Position numbers and translations under genes: made by a program. Under the pieces are notes generated by a model. That model saw only the letters and a program-made list of their open reading frames with translations. It had not been told where the DNA came from and did no database searches. 64,000 bases of DNA, taken from positions 1,364,001 to 1,428,000 of the forward strand of contig NZ_JBKINJ010000001.1 in NCBI RefSeq assembly GCF_046602855.1, written 5' to 3'. Positions 36,605-45,032 of the stretch are shown here, in pieces. This stretch comes from Gracilimonas sp046602855. GTDB lineage: Bacteria; Bacteroidota; Rhodothermia; Balneolales; Balneolaceae. Each line of letters begins with the position of its first letter. Within the stretch, counting starts at the first letter, position 1.

Positions 36605-37054
36605 TTAAGAGTTTAGAATGCTGCTAAAGAAGCTTTTTTGCTCATCTTCTTCTTCATTATTACCGATAATATTACCCTCATCATCAAAGTAGCTACTGAT
36701 GGCTTTGTGCATTTTATCAGCTGTAAATGGCTTGGTTATATACTCATTGGCACCGCCTTCATTTAGAGCCTTATCAACCTTGCCCATAGACTTCTCAGCC
36801 GTAACCATAATAATTGGAATATCGCTATAACCTTTATCCCTGATTGCCCTTGCAAACTCAACCCCCGTCATCTTAGGCATATTCCAATCCACAAAAAGGA
36901 TGTCGATATCGTCGTTAAATTTATCCAAGGCATCCTCACCATCCATAGCCTCTTCATATTCAAATTCAGCCAACATAAGTTGGTCTAAGGCCCTCTTCAC
37001 CTGACTTCTCATGATCTTAGAATCATCTACAACAAGTGCTTTTATTTTACTCAT
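36605..37054 (-). CDS. cheY: Response regulator CheY
   Basis: First gene of the chemotaxis operon, 149 residues. The phospho-acceptor is Asp56 in FVDWNMPKMTGVEFARAIRD, with DD at 10-11, threonine in IIMVTAEKSMGKVDKAL and lysine in YITKPFTADKM. WNMPKMTG is close to motor-binding CheY of E. coli, so this is the best candidate for the switch-binding CheY. A poly-acidic tail of 20 residues follows the receiver. The sigma-28-like promoter at 37169-37195 lies 115 bases upstream. Confidence 0.92.
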   Translation of the reverse strand: MSKIKALVVDDSKIMRSQVKRALDQLMLAEFEYEEAMDGEDALDKFNDDIDILFVDWNMPKMTGVEFARAIRDKGYSDIPIIMVTAEKSMGKVDKALNEGGANEYITKPFTADKMHKAISSYFDDEGNIIGNNEEEDEQKSFFSSILNS

Positions 37055-37168
37055 TTTTTGCTCCGATTTACCTTCGTAATGGTATCTCTACCTCTAATTG
37101 ATATTAGTAATTAGGTTTTAAAATCAAACAGACCGTAAAAACCGGTACTGCTTCTTCACTCTCAATAA

Positions 37169-37195
37169 TTATCGGTTCAAATAGGAAATCCTTAA
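37169..37195 (-). promoter_or_regulatory. Sigma-28-like promoter of the main chemotaxis operon
   Basis: Minus strand: TTAAG (37195-37191), 14 bases, ACCGATAA (37176-37169). Exact match to the recurring signature; the nine-gene operon cheY to cheY (37054 to 29728) follows. The 297-base gap around it holds no gene. Confidence 0.75.
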
Positions 37196-37351
37196 GGCCT
37201 TTTATCAGTTAAACTTCAATTACACCAAAGTTTATCATGTATGGACCGATTCGGGCGTCACTTTAAAGACATATATTAGCTTATTCTAATATGCTATATT
37301 TTTTTCGCTCACTATTATGGAGACGAAATTTGGGGAGCTTTAATAAATGCA

Positions 37352-37762
37352 ATGGATGTAGAAAGGTTATACAGAACATTCTTTGGACTTGAGACAGAAT
37401 ATAAGATAAGTAGCAAATCTTCAGTCGCTTACCTTTCATTTCGAAAGGAAACTTTCAGCTATCATAAAGAAACTATATCTGATTCTGGAATCAGTTTCCA
37501 AAAACATCTACTGTCTCATCTTAGAACATCAGAATCATACCACACTGGATTATCTGAATCGAATTTATTGGATTTGCATGTCGATACTGAAACTAACGAT
37601 AGGATATCAGGCAGTAATTGGTCAAACTACAAATTTGGTCTTGATGTCATGGAGAAATTGGTCAATGAAAAAACGAATGTTTTAAGGTCGAAAAGAATAC
37701 ACACCTATTTACGATCCGGTACTACAAAGAAGAAGGGCTTATTATTGGATTTCTGTGTATAG
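37352..37762 (+). CDS. Hypothetical protein, unrecognised
   Basis: A 136-residue soluble protein, rich in serine, with no signal peptide, membrane segment or domain I know. It stands on the + strand between the divergent chemotaxis operon and a convergent kinase gene, 15 bases before the kinase's end. The start ATG at 37352 has a purine-rich GGGGAG about 15 bases upstream. No sigma-28-like site was found before it. Codon composition appears ordinary for the region. It may be strain-specific; no function is proposed. Confidence 0.55.
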   Translation: MDVERLYRTFFGLETEYKISSKSSVAYLSFRKETFSYHKETISDSGISFQKHLLSHLRTSESYHTGLSESNLLDLHVDTETNDRISGSNWSNYKFGLDVMEKLVNEKTNVLRSKRIHTYLRSGTTKKKGLLLDFCV

Positions 37763-37777
37763 GATAATGTGATCAGA

Positions 37778-38584
37778 TCAATATGTAGGCAACGAAAGAG
37801 AGAGCTTTCCGCTTGTGTCATTTGTATGGTTAAATATTAAACGACCACCTATTTGATCAACCAATTTACGACTCGCAAGTAATCCTTCATTCATAGGATT
37901 TTGTTTAGTGTATTCGTACTCATCTTTCTCATTTGAACAGGACAGTACTTTTCTTATATCATCGGCCTTGTGTTTTGAAACATTAAACGAAATAAATAAA
38001 TCCACCAAACCTTCGCGTTCGTAAGTTTCAACCCGTACTGAACTCTTACTACTGGAACATTTCATCGCGTAGGAGATTAACTTATAAATTATAAGTTTCA
38101 TAGTATATAAAGCGACCTTTAAATAAAGAGGTTTTTGAGACAGTCCGTATTTGATTTTCAGTGAAGATGGATCAAGCTGATTACATACATCTCTTACTGC
38201 CCAATTCAGGTCAACTTCTAACGCTTCCTCTTCTGTTTCTTCGTGCTGTACTTCTTCATACAATTTGTTGAGTTGCTGAAGGATTTCATTTACTTCTGTA
38301 ATTCCAATTTCGATCCTTTTACGATATTGTTCAATCTGATGCACATTAGCATCCTCTTTAAGCGCCATATTAATCAGTTCTAAATAACCCGAAATAGAAC
38401 TTATAGGGGACATGGCGTTATGCATATTTTCTTTGACAATACTTTTTCTAAGCTGTTGCATGCATAGTAGATGCCTGAACTTTTGCCGTAGTTCTCCGAT
38501 ACTATCATGTTTTTCGCCACTATTCATAACCAACATATTATTGACAAAACATATTTCGTTCTCTGCCTTTTCTATCATAACCAC
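37778..38584 (-). CDS. Histidine kinase-like protein with degenerate ATP-binding N-box
   Basis: A 268-residue soluble protein. The helix ENMHNAMSPISSISGYLELI (His55) resembles a HisKA phospho-acceptor, preceded by a charged helix. The ATPase part is recognisable in outline (IIYKLISYAMKCSSSKSSVR, then MNEGLLASRKLVDQIGGRLI), but the N-box asparagine normally in LLxNAxKY is replaced: LISYAMKC. This asparagine coordinates Mg-ATP, so catalysis may be lost or altered and the protein could act as a scaffold or phosphotransfer partner. No regulator is adjacent. Confidence 0.7.
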   Translation of the reverse strand: MVMIEKAENEICFVNNMLVMNSGEKHDSIGELRQKFRHLLCMQQLRKSIVKENMHNAMSPISSISGYLELINMALKEDANVHQIEQYRKRIEIGITEVNEILQQLNKLYEEVQHEETEEEALEVDLNWAVRDVCNQLDPSSLKIKYGLSQKPLYLKVALYTMKLIIYKLISYAMKCSSSKSSVRVETYEREGLVDLFISFNVSKHKADDIRKVLSCSNEKDEYEYTKQNPMNEGLLASRKLVDQIGGRLIFNHTNDTSGKLSLSLPTY

Positions 38585-39196
38585 CTAATTAAAGCCAACG
38601 TTATTTTTAATTTTTGCCCCACTAAACAACCGCCTAACTGTAATAATTCGTATGCACAATAATAAAATTAATTTAATATTAAAAATTCTTAATAAAAGAA
38701 ACCTACTCATTTTAATAATCGCAATGACTTTCATAGGGTTAAGAATTTAAATTATGATTTTACAGTTCAAATTGATTCTTCGTTCGCACAATACAACAAT
38801 GATATAAATACTAACATGATATTTATCTAATATACTTCTAGTTAACTCTGTCCAATTCCAATCGGAGCACTTTTTATGTTAAATAAAATCAACATTAGGA
38901 GTATTAAATAATTCATGATCGTTATCATTTTGATACTGGCGAATTTTACTGGTGGTAAGCACAAATAATTTGAATCATTTCATTGGCATAAACATTCATT
39001 ACTATAATTGCCCTCTTCATGTAACTTAACATTTCATGTTTCGTAGCAATTTGCGATATATATGAAATAGAGCTGCTCGAAGAGGTATATATAAATAAAA
39101 GAATTAACCAAATTCCCTTAATCACATCTAAACATCATGGATACACTTTAAGGGCTTGATTTTTTATGTTAAATTGATTGATAGATAATTATTTAT
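38585..39196. other. Intergenic region between divergent signalling genes
   Basis: About 610 very AT-rich bases between the divergent kinase-like genes at 38584 and 39197. I see no reading frame of note, no sigma-28-like signature and no strong inverted repeat. It presumably contains the two promoters. Confidence 0.4.
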
Positions 39197-40885
39197 ATGG
39201 CTCAGAATAAACAAACTCTATCTTCTGCTAACGGACTTTTTCGCTCTGTCATTGAGAATAGTATTAATGACATTTTCCTAATCGAACCTGATACACTCAA
39301 ATTTGTGTATGCGAATAAAAAGTTTATTCAATCACTGGAGTACTCCCAAGAAGACCTTTTGAATTCAAGTTTCGAAGATATCTTGACTAATGAGCAAAGA
39401 AGTTTTGGTTCGGATATGGTTAATACAATCTTAGTTAAAAAAAGAGAATCCATAAGCTTCCAAATTGACATTCAAAGAGACGACTGTAGTTACTATACTG
39501 CTAAAGTAAATTTAAAAATGCTTCAACACGAGGGTAAATCTTTTATCCTTGGGATCTCTGAGGATTTAGGGCAGCAAAAAAGAAATAATTTACTTCTCGA
39601 AAAAGAAAAACAGAAAACCAGGGAACTACAGCTTAGCAATAAATACAAATCTACATTTTTTGCTAACTTGAGTCATGAGATGAGAACGACACTAAACTCT
39701 ACTCTTTTACTTAGTGAAATATTGTCCGAGAACAGGCCTCATAACCTTGATGAAAATCAACTTACCTATATTAAAACCATATATAATTCAACCACGAGTT
39801 TACTTACATTGCTCAATGAGGTACTCGATTTATCCAAAATAGAGTCAGGTAAAATGAGTATTAGACCTGAATATTTAGAAATTCAGGAATTTTGTAAGGA
39901 ACTTGAATGTCTCTTTCAGCCCGTAGCCAGCGAAAAGGGAATTAACTTTGCATTTACCAATGAGCTGGTAGACGAAATTACATTTAAAACAGATAAGCTG
40001 CGTTTAGAACAAGTATTAAAAAATCTTATTTCAAATGCTCTTAAGTTCACTAACGAAGGTTCTGTGAAATTAAGATTATACCAACCGAGCTGTAATAAAA
40101 AAGATAGCTGCCCACATGACAACAGCACGGATATGATAGCTTTCCAGGTGATTGATACAGGGAAAGGGATCGCCAGTAACAATCTTGACCTTATATTTAA
40201 AGAATATGAACAGGCTGAAGCTTTTGATAGCCAACATACTTACAGCGGAACCGGTTTAGGATTATCTATTTCTAAGGAAATAACTGAATTGCTTGGCGGT
40301 AAGATTGAAGTAGAAAGTAAACTTGGCAAAGGAAGTACCTTTACGGTTATTCTACCCACTGACAGTAGCGAAGCCATACTCAAAAATGCAAGATCCGGTA
40401 AGATCAAGCTTACCACCGATCCAGCTTTAGGTGATCGTATCAAACCAATAGATAATATGGCTTCAAGTAGTAAAATAAATGGCACAGTCCTTTTAATTGA
40501 TGACAGTGAAACTCACAATATGGCTCTAAGTGAGTTTTTAAGCTTTAAAATAGATAATACATTTGCTGTAGGTACTGCAACCGATGCCTTTGAAATATTA
40601 AATAAGGAAATAATAGATTGTATCGTCCTGGATATGTATTTACCGGATGCCAATGGACATGAGGTTTTAAAAAAGATTAAGAGTAATGATAAGTTACGCT
40701 CGATTCCGGTTATCATCTATTCCGGTAAAAACATTACTCAACATGAGGAAAATGAGCTGGAAACTCTCGCCGATGCTATAATTCAGAAAAATGCTATGAG
40801 TTATAAAGTGTTGCTTGCCAAAATTATCGGTGTCCTGCAAAAGGTGCTTCAGCCTATGAAGAAAAAAGAGGACGATCTACCATAA
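39197..40885 (+). CDS. Hybrid sensor histidine kinase (PAS-HisKA-HATPase-receiver)
   Basis: A 562-residue cytoplasmic hybrid kinase. A PAS domain (about residues 10-130, LFRSVIENSINDIFLIEPD) precedes the HisKA helix with His160 in FFANLSHEMRTTLNSTLLLS. The ATPase domain has LEQVLKNLISNALKFTNEGS, DTGKGIASNN and SGTGLGLSISKEITELLGGK. A receiver domain follows (VLLIDDSETHNMALSEFLSF, with the acceptor Asp in CIVLDMYLPDANG). An H-x-M-R-T-T variant replaces the common H-E-I/M-R-T-P. No membrane segment is present. The weak hairpin over the stop codon (40874-40897) may help end transcription. Confidence 0.93.
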   Translation: MAQNKQTLSSANGLFRSVIENSINDIFLIEPDTLKFVYANKKFIQSLEYSQEDLLNSSFEDILTNEQRSFGSDMVNTILVKKRESISFQIDIQRDDCSYYTAKVNLKMLQHEGKSFILGISEDLGQQKRNNLLLEKEKQKTRELQLSNKYKSTFFANLSHEMRTTLNSTLLLSEILSENRPHNLDENQLTYIKTIYNSTTSLLTLLNEVLDLSKIESGKMSIRPEYLEIQEFCKELECLFQPVASEKGINFAFTNELVDEITFKTDKLRLEQVLKNLISNALKFTNEGSVKLRLYQPSCNKKDSCPHDNSTDMIAFQVIDTGKGIASNNLDLIFKEYEQAEAFDSQHTYSGTGLGLSISKEITELLGGKIEVESKLGKGSTFTVILPTDSSEAILKNARSGKIKLTTDPALGDRIKPIDNMASSSKINGTVLLIDDSETHNMALSEFLSFKIDNTFAVGTATDAFEILNKEIIDCIVLDMYLPDANGHEVLKKIKSNDKLRSIPVIIYSGKNITQHEENELETLADAIIQKNAMSYKVLLAKIIGVLQKVLQPMKKKEDDLP

Positions 40886-41003
40886 AACGGGTAGATCATC
40901 TCTTAACCAATTTTACATTGAATCTAATTATGCCGTGATTAATCAAAATACATATACAACCTGGTGACGGTCACGGAACCGGCATAAAATTAAATCTATA
41001 AAA

Positions 41004-41031
41004 AAGGCCTGATCCAAATGAATCAGGCCTT
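41004..41031 (-). terminator. Rho-independent terminator after the AhpD-like gene
   Basis: Perfect 10-bp stem AAGGCCTGAT / ATCAGGCCTT around an eight-base loop. On the minus strand six T residues follow, 28 bases beyond the stop of the gene ending at 41059. It could also work for the + strand hybrid kinase, where the T run is weaker. Confidence 0.88.
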
Positions 41032-41058
41032 CTGACGCTTTCAACTGAAAGATCTATT

Positions 41059-41616
41059 TTAAGCGGGTGCAAATTCGATGTTTTCAGCTTGAAAGGCCTC
41101 ATCTAACGGAGTATCAGCAATATGGTTTGTATAGTTACTGATCGTTTTTAAGGTAATTATCAGGGTTACCTCAAGTACATTCTCTTCAGTATAACCGGCA
41201 TCCAGGAATTTCTGTATGTCAACATCTGTGACATGCCCTCTTTTTTCGACGGCTTTTTGAGTGTATTCCACTAAAGCGTTTAACTTATTATCCGGTAAAG
41301 TTTTCTGATCACGAATGGCATTCACGATTTTCTCATCCATATTCAGCTGATTTTTTAATATAGTAGAATGAACAGCTGAACAGTAATGGCATTCATTTTC
41401 AATACTGACTGCCAGAATCGCTGCCTGCTGTTCCTGTTGTGTGAAACTTGATTTACCTATGATCTCATTCAGTTTGAGGTACCCTTCCAGTACAGAAGGC
41501 GCTTCAGCAAATTCACCAAGCAGATTAGGTATAAACCCGTAGTTGTCCTCAGCTGCGCTGAGCAAAGGCTTGGCGTCTTCAGGTGCATTCTCAATGTTGT
41601 AAATAGTGATATCCAT
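41059..41616 (-). CDS. Carboxymuconolactone decarboxylase/AhpD-family protein
   Basis: A 185-residue all-helical protein of the CMD/AhpD family. The redox motif is CHYC (Cys76, Cys79) in SIENECHYCSAVHSTIL with the nearby His83, as in alkylhydroperoxidases. Other family features are the tail NVLEVTLIITLKTISNYTNH. Typical uses are peroxide reduction with a thiol partner. No alkyl hydroperoxide reductase gene is next to it, so the substrate is unknown. Downstream of it on the same strand is the terminator at 41004. Confidence 0.88.
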   Translation of the reverse strand: MDITIYNIENAPEDAKPLLSAAEDNYGFIPNLLGEFAEAPSVLEGYLKLNEIIGKSSFTQQEQQAAILAVSIENECHYCSAVHSTILKNQLNMDEKIVNAIRDQKTLPDNKLNALVEYTQKAVEKRGHVTDVDIQKFLDAGYTEENVLEVTLIITLKTISNYTNHIADTPLDEAFQAENIEFAPA

Positions 41617-41690
41617 GTCGTTTGCAATTTTATTAATTTACTGTGAAATATATCAGGGATAAGTTTATATGCATCGGTTTAAACATACCT

Positions 41691-42784
41691 TCATTCAAAA
41701 CGATGTATTTGAGGAAAATTGAAAAAATCTGCCCAAGCAAACCAATAAGCATTGTAGCCATCTGTAGAGGATAACTCTTCACCTTTTCTGGGACCTTCTA
41801 CTGCCTCACCCCAAATATTCCATACATTACCCTCTTGACCTGAAGCAATAACCGGCAGACCCTTTTGTGAACCTTCGAATTCCAAAACTGTCCCATCACT
41901 CAGGGTCCTATCATAGGATACTGCCACTTTATTTTGTGAACTTCCTGCCACTAATAATTTTACACCCTCAAACTCATCATTCAACACTTCAATACCAGCA
42001 TCAAATCCATCAACTGGATAAACTTTTGAATTTGGTTCAACCTGTATTCCATGCACTAATGTTTTTGCATCAAGCCTTTCATCAGGGTGATATACTGGGA
42101 ATAAAATTCTGGAGTCATCGTCTGAGTAGTCTTCTCCATATAAATATTTCTCATAGTTTCTCTCAAAACCTGTATTTGTATTCAATACTAAAGAATTTAG
42201 GAAAGCTTGCTTCCACGGCCCCCAGGTTATTTCAACGACCTGAATTTTTTTGATATCATCTCCGATAAGTGCTCCATTCACCTTTTTCCAAGCATTTGTG
42301 ACCAACGGCTTCCAGTTTCTCTATCGTACGGAATCAGGTTGTTTTTATGTATTAATCCAGACACACCAAACTCTGTCACCTTCCCATTTATCTCTCTATA
42401 CCAACCTATTCCAGAACCTGTAAGTGGGCAAAAGGTAACAGCTATTGGTAACTCAATTACATGATCATTTACGATCTCATGGTAATACAAAATAACATGT
42501 GGATAGGCTTTAACTTCATTGCCTTTTTTTACACCTAATACCAACCCCCAATCTTCAAGAAAATTAATATCTTGAACCACACTAAAATTTGGATCGTCAA
42601 TTGAAGGGATCCCATCTACTCCTGGCCCACCGTCCACTACTTGCTGACAGGGAACTAACCAATTGCCACCTTTGCATTCTACACGATCTGCTTCACCATT
42701 GTTATTTGATTCGCTGTTAACTGAAGTGCATGCGTACGTGAATACATTCAAACAAATTACCACAAAGAAGGTTAGTGCTCTCAC
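41691..42784 (-). pseudogene. DUF3179 protein gene broken by a one-base deletion
   Basis: Two reading frames together make a DUF3179 protein. The 5' part (42784 to 42278) encodes a lipoprotein-type signal (FVVICLNVFTYACTS) and the domain start (PCQQVVDGGPGVDGIPSIDD, ITVEQ-type strands, VTFCPLTGSGIGWY), ending prematurely in WSQMLGKR-stop. The 3' part (ending 41691) continues with KKVNGALIGD, FPVYHPDERL and WFAWADFFNFPQIHRF. The switch is at a run of five T (A on the coding strand) at 42283-42287: one more base would give LGKKVNGALIGD in frame. DUF3179 function is not known. It may be a real pseudogene, a sequencing error or a slippage site. Confidence 0.85.
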
Positions 42785-42919
42785 AGTTATTTTCTTTCAT
42801 TTCAAATTTGGTCACTATGAAAATAGTAACCCATTGATCATTCAGAGTGGCTTTGAATTGAATGTCTTACTTAATAGGAAAAGATTTTAATTACTATAGG
42901 AATAAAACAGGTTACAAAA

Positions 42920-43684
42920 TCACTCAAAATATCGATGAACCCAAGCAGCTGTAACAGAGCCTACATAGAGTGCATCTTCTTCATTACTAAGTAAATGGTC
43001 TGCGTCATCCATTGAGATAAAGCTTTTTGGATGTTTGGCCATTTTATAGATATGAGCCGCATTGTCAATGCCTACCGTTTTATCGATCGGTGAGTGAAAG
43101 ATCAGAAGTGGTTTATCCAGGCTTTTGATGATGTTATCCATATTCTGTTCTTCCAGGTCATCCAAAAACTGTTTCTTGATCGTAAATGGCCTGCCGGCAA
43201 GAACAACTGTGGCCTCTCCTTTTCTGTCGATCTCCTCTCTTTCATCCAGAAGGTGTCTTGTAACATGCTTTGGATTACATGGCGCAGCCACTGTAGTTAC
43301 AGCCTCAACAGATTCGATCAGGTGAGCAGCTTGTAAGACGGCAGCTCCACCCAAGGAGTGTCCCATAAGCATTCTTGGGGCCTCCCATTCTTCTTTCATA
43401 TACTCTGCAGCCGCGACGAGATCTTCGATGTTGGACGAAAAGTTAGTGTCAGAAAAATCACCCTCACTTTCTCCCAGTCCGGTAAAATCAAACCGAAATA
43501 CTCCAATGCCTTCTTCAGTTAGAGCGCTGCTAATGTGTCCTACCGCTCTCAAATTTTTACTGCAGGTAAAGCAGTGGGCAAATAATATAGTGCCTTTACT
43601 AATGCCATCATCCGGTTCATCTATCCTGGCAGACAGCTTATCTCCCTGACTTCCCTTAAATTTAATTTTCCTGCTGTTCATCAA
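42920..43684 (-). CDS. Alpha/beta hydrolase
   Basis: A 254-residue serine hydrolase of the alpha/beta fold. The nucleophile elbow is GHSLGGAAV, and the acid and histidine lie in FHSPIDKTVGIDNAAHIY and DDADHLLS. The oxyanion segment is FAHCFTCSKNLRAVG. Related proteins in other bacteria are fused to a C-terminal OsmC-like domain; here the protein ends at WVHRYFE and no OsmC domain follows, so it is the hydrolase half only. It lies four bases after the zinc-binding protein at 43688, with which it is probably co-transcribed. Confidence 0.88.
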   Translation of the reverse strand: MMNSRKIKFKGSQGDKLSARIDEPDDGISKGTILFAHCFTCSKNLRAVGHISSALTEEGIGVFRFDFTGLGESEGDFSDTNFSSNIEDLVAAAEYMKEEWEAPRMLMGHSLGGAAVLQAAHLIESVEAVTTVAAPCNPKHVTRHLLDEREEIDRKGEATVVLAGRPFTIKKQFLDDLEEQNMDNIIKSLDKPLLIFHSPIDKTVGIDNAAHIYKMAKHPKSFISMDDADHLLSNEEDALYVGSVTAAWVHRYFE

Positions 43685-43687
43685 AGA

Positions 43688-43921
43688 TCAATTTAAAACT
43701 TTCATGGCATCAAGCAGTGCCTGATATTCTTGCCTGCACTCTCCACAATTGTCCAGATGTTCTCTGATCAACGGCATGGCTTTTTCGGGAGACTTTCCTT
43801 CAAGCTCCATTTCTGCAAAGGTGTGTAAATCTTCAAAACAATCATCACAACCTATCTCACCTTCATGAGTGTGAGGAATTTTACTAATTAATTTTTTAAG
43901 TACGTCTTTATTAAATTTCAT
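43688..43921 (-). CDS. Small zinc-finger-like protein (anti-sigma type)
   Basis: A 77-residue protein with two cysteine pairs, C25-x2-C28 and H55-x3-C59-x2-C62 (REHLDNCGECRQEY). The H-x3-C-x2-C arrangement is that of zf-HC2 anti-sigma factors such as ChrR/RsrA, but no sigma factor gene is adjacent. The rest of the protein is helical. It might bind zinc or respond to redox state together with the hydrolase that follows by three bases; that is inference. Confidence 0.75.
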   Translation of the reverse strand: MKFNKDVLKKLISKIPHTHEGEIGCDDCFEDLHTFAEMELEGKSPEKAMPLIREHLDNCGECRQEYQALLDAMKVLN

Positions 43922-44146
43922 GTCTTTTCAGGAATTAAGACCTGAGCTACCCATTTAATTATCAATTATATCGGCGCCTCTATTATAATTTGGTAAATGA
44001 ACTAATCAAAATTGAATTATAGGCTTATCTGAAAAAACTGTATGACATTAACGTCACACTGTCCATAATTTGCTATAAACCTATTATATCCAAATATTTG
44101 AACGTGTCATATAAAAATTTCAACACTGTACTGACTCATACTTCCA

Positions 44147-44483
44147 TTGTGTGTTCTTATTATTTTATCCTTTAATAACGTAGACTCAAATAAAAGCCAA
44201 TTTAGTAAAAACCGCCCTCAATTCGATAGGAGCGACTGCCTGATACCAGCTAAAGAGATTATTGACGGTGGTCCTGGTCAGGATGGGATACCATCTGTAG
44301 GTGAGCCTGAATTCATTCACATGTATTAAGCTGGCTTTCTTGATGGCAAGCGCCTGGTCCTTGGTATCCAAGATAGATGATGTGGTCATACTTTATCCTC
44401 ATCAGGTCATGGATTGGCATGAGATCGAAAACGATACATTTCGTAGGGTCACACAAGATTTGAAAGGATCTCTTTCCCTTTAA
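44147..44483 (+). pseudogene. Decayed second copy of a DUF3179 gene
   Basis: On the + strand, codons read DCLIPAKEIIDGGPGQDGIP SVGEPEFIHMY, then a TAA stop, then AGFLDGKRLVLGIQDR, a TGA stop, and in the next frame DDVVILYPHQVMDWHEIEND. These pieces align in order with the DUF3179 protein at 41691-42784 (VDGGPGVDGIPS, LVLGVKKGNEVKAYPH, YYHEIVND). So a nonsense codon and a frameshift have broken it and it stops before the conserved CPLTG region. Its 3' end overlaps the end of the gene at 44449. The remains are clear but no function is left. Confidence 0.8.
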
Positions 44484-44835
44484 TGTTCCAGTGAGATGCA
44501 TTCCAAGTTACTCGACCGTCTTTAAGTAGAAGTACTTGAGGTGATTCATGCCTGATGTTAAGTCTTTCTGCCAAATAGTTAGAAAGTTCTCTTTGCTCGA
44601 TCACATTAATAAAATGCATATTCGCTCTGTTAGAAAGCAGGTCCATATGGTGTTCCAACTCCTCTTTTGTGAGGTAGCTGACGCTGCACCTGCTACTGTG
44701 TTTATAAATCACCTGAGGATGCATCTTAGATCTATCCAAAAGTGAGTTTAATGTTTCTTTTCCTGGAATTACATTCCAATTTTTCACATTCTGAACTTTG
44801 GTTTTATTCATTTTTAGTAACAATTTTTTCAACAT
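44449..44835 (-). CDS. ytxJ: Bacilliredoxin YtxJ-like protein
   Basis: A 128-residue thioredoxin-like protein of the YtxJ (DUF2847) family. In Firmicutes YtxJ reduces protein-bacillithiol mixed disulfides. The active cysteine lies in VIYKHSSRCSVSYL (Cys50), followed by ESPQVLLLKDGRVTWNASHW, the typical thioredoxin-like strand and cis-proline area (SPQVLL). The start at 44835 gives a short hydrophobic N-terminus; the ATG at 44811 is an alternative. The gene implies that the host uses bacillithiol; biosynthetic genes are not in the window. Its end overlaps a decayed DUF3179 copy. Confidence 0.85.
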   Translation of the reverse strand: MLKKLLLKMNKTKVQNVKNWNVIPGKETLNSLLDRSKMHPQVIYKHSSRCSVSYLTKEELEHHMDLLSNRANMHFINVIEQRELSNYLAERLNIRHESPQVLLLKDGRVTWNASHWNIKGKEILSNLV

Positions 44836-45032
44836 GATTACTTTTCAATTTTTGTATCGCTAGTCAAAGAATTGGGCCATAGCTAATAAGACACTTGATC
44901 AACTACTTTATGATTAAGTATTTGTCCTCCTGAATGACATTTCCAAAATAACTGTCAAGCTTATTCGGGTATTTAGCCAATCAAATAATTATCAAAATAA
45001 GGACAGGATAACTCGGATTCTAATTCCGCGAT

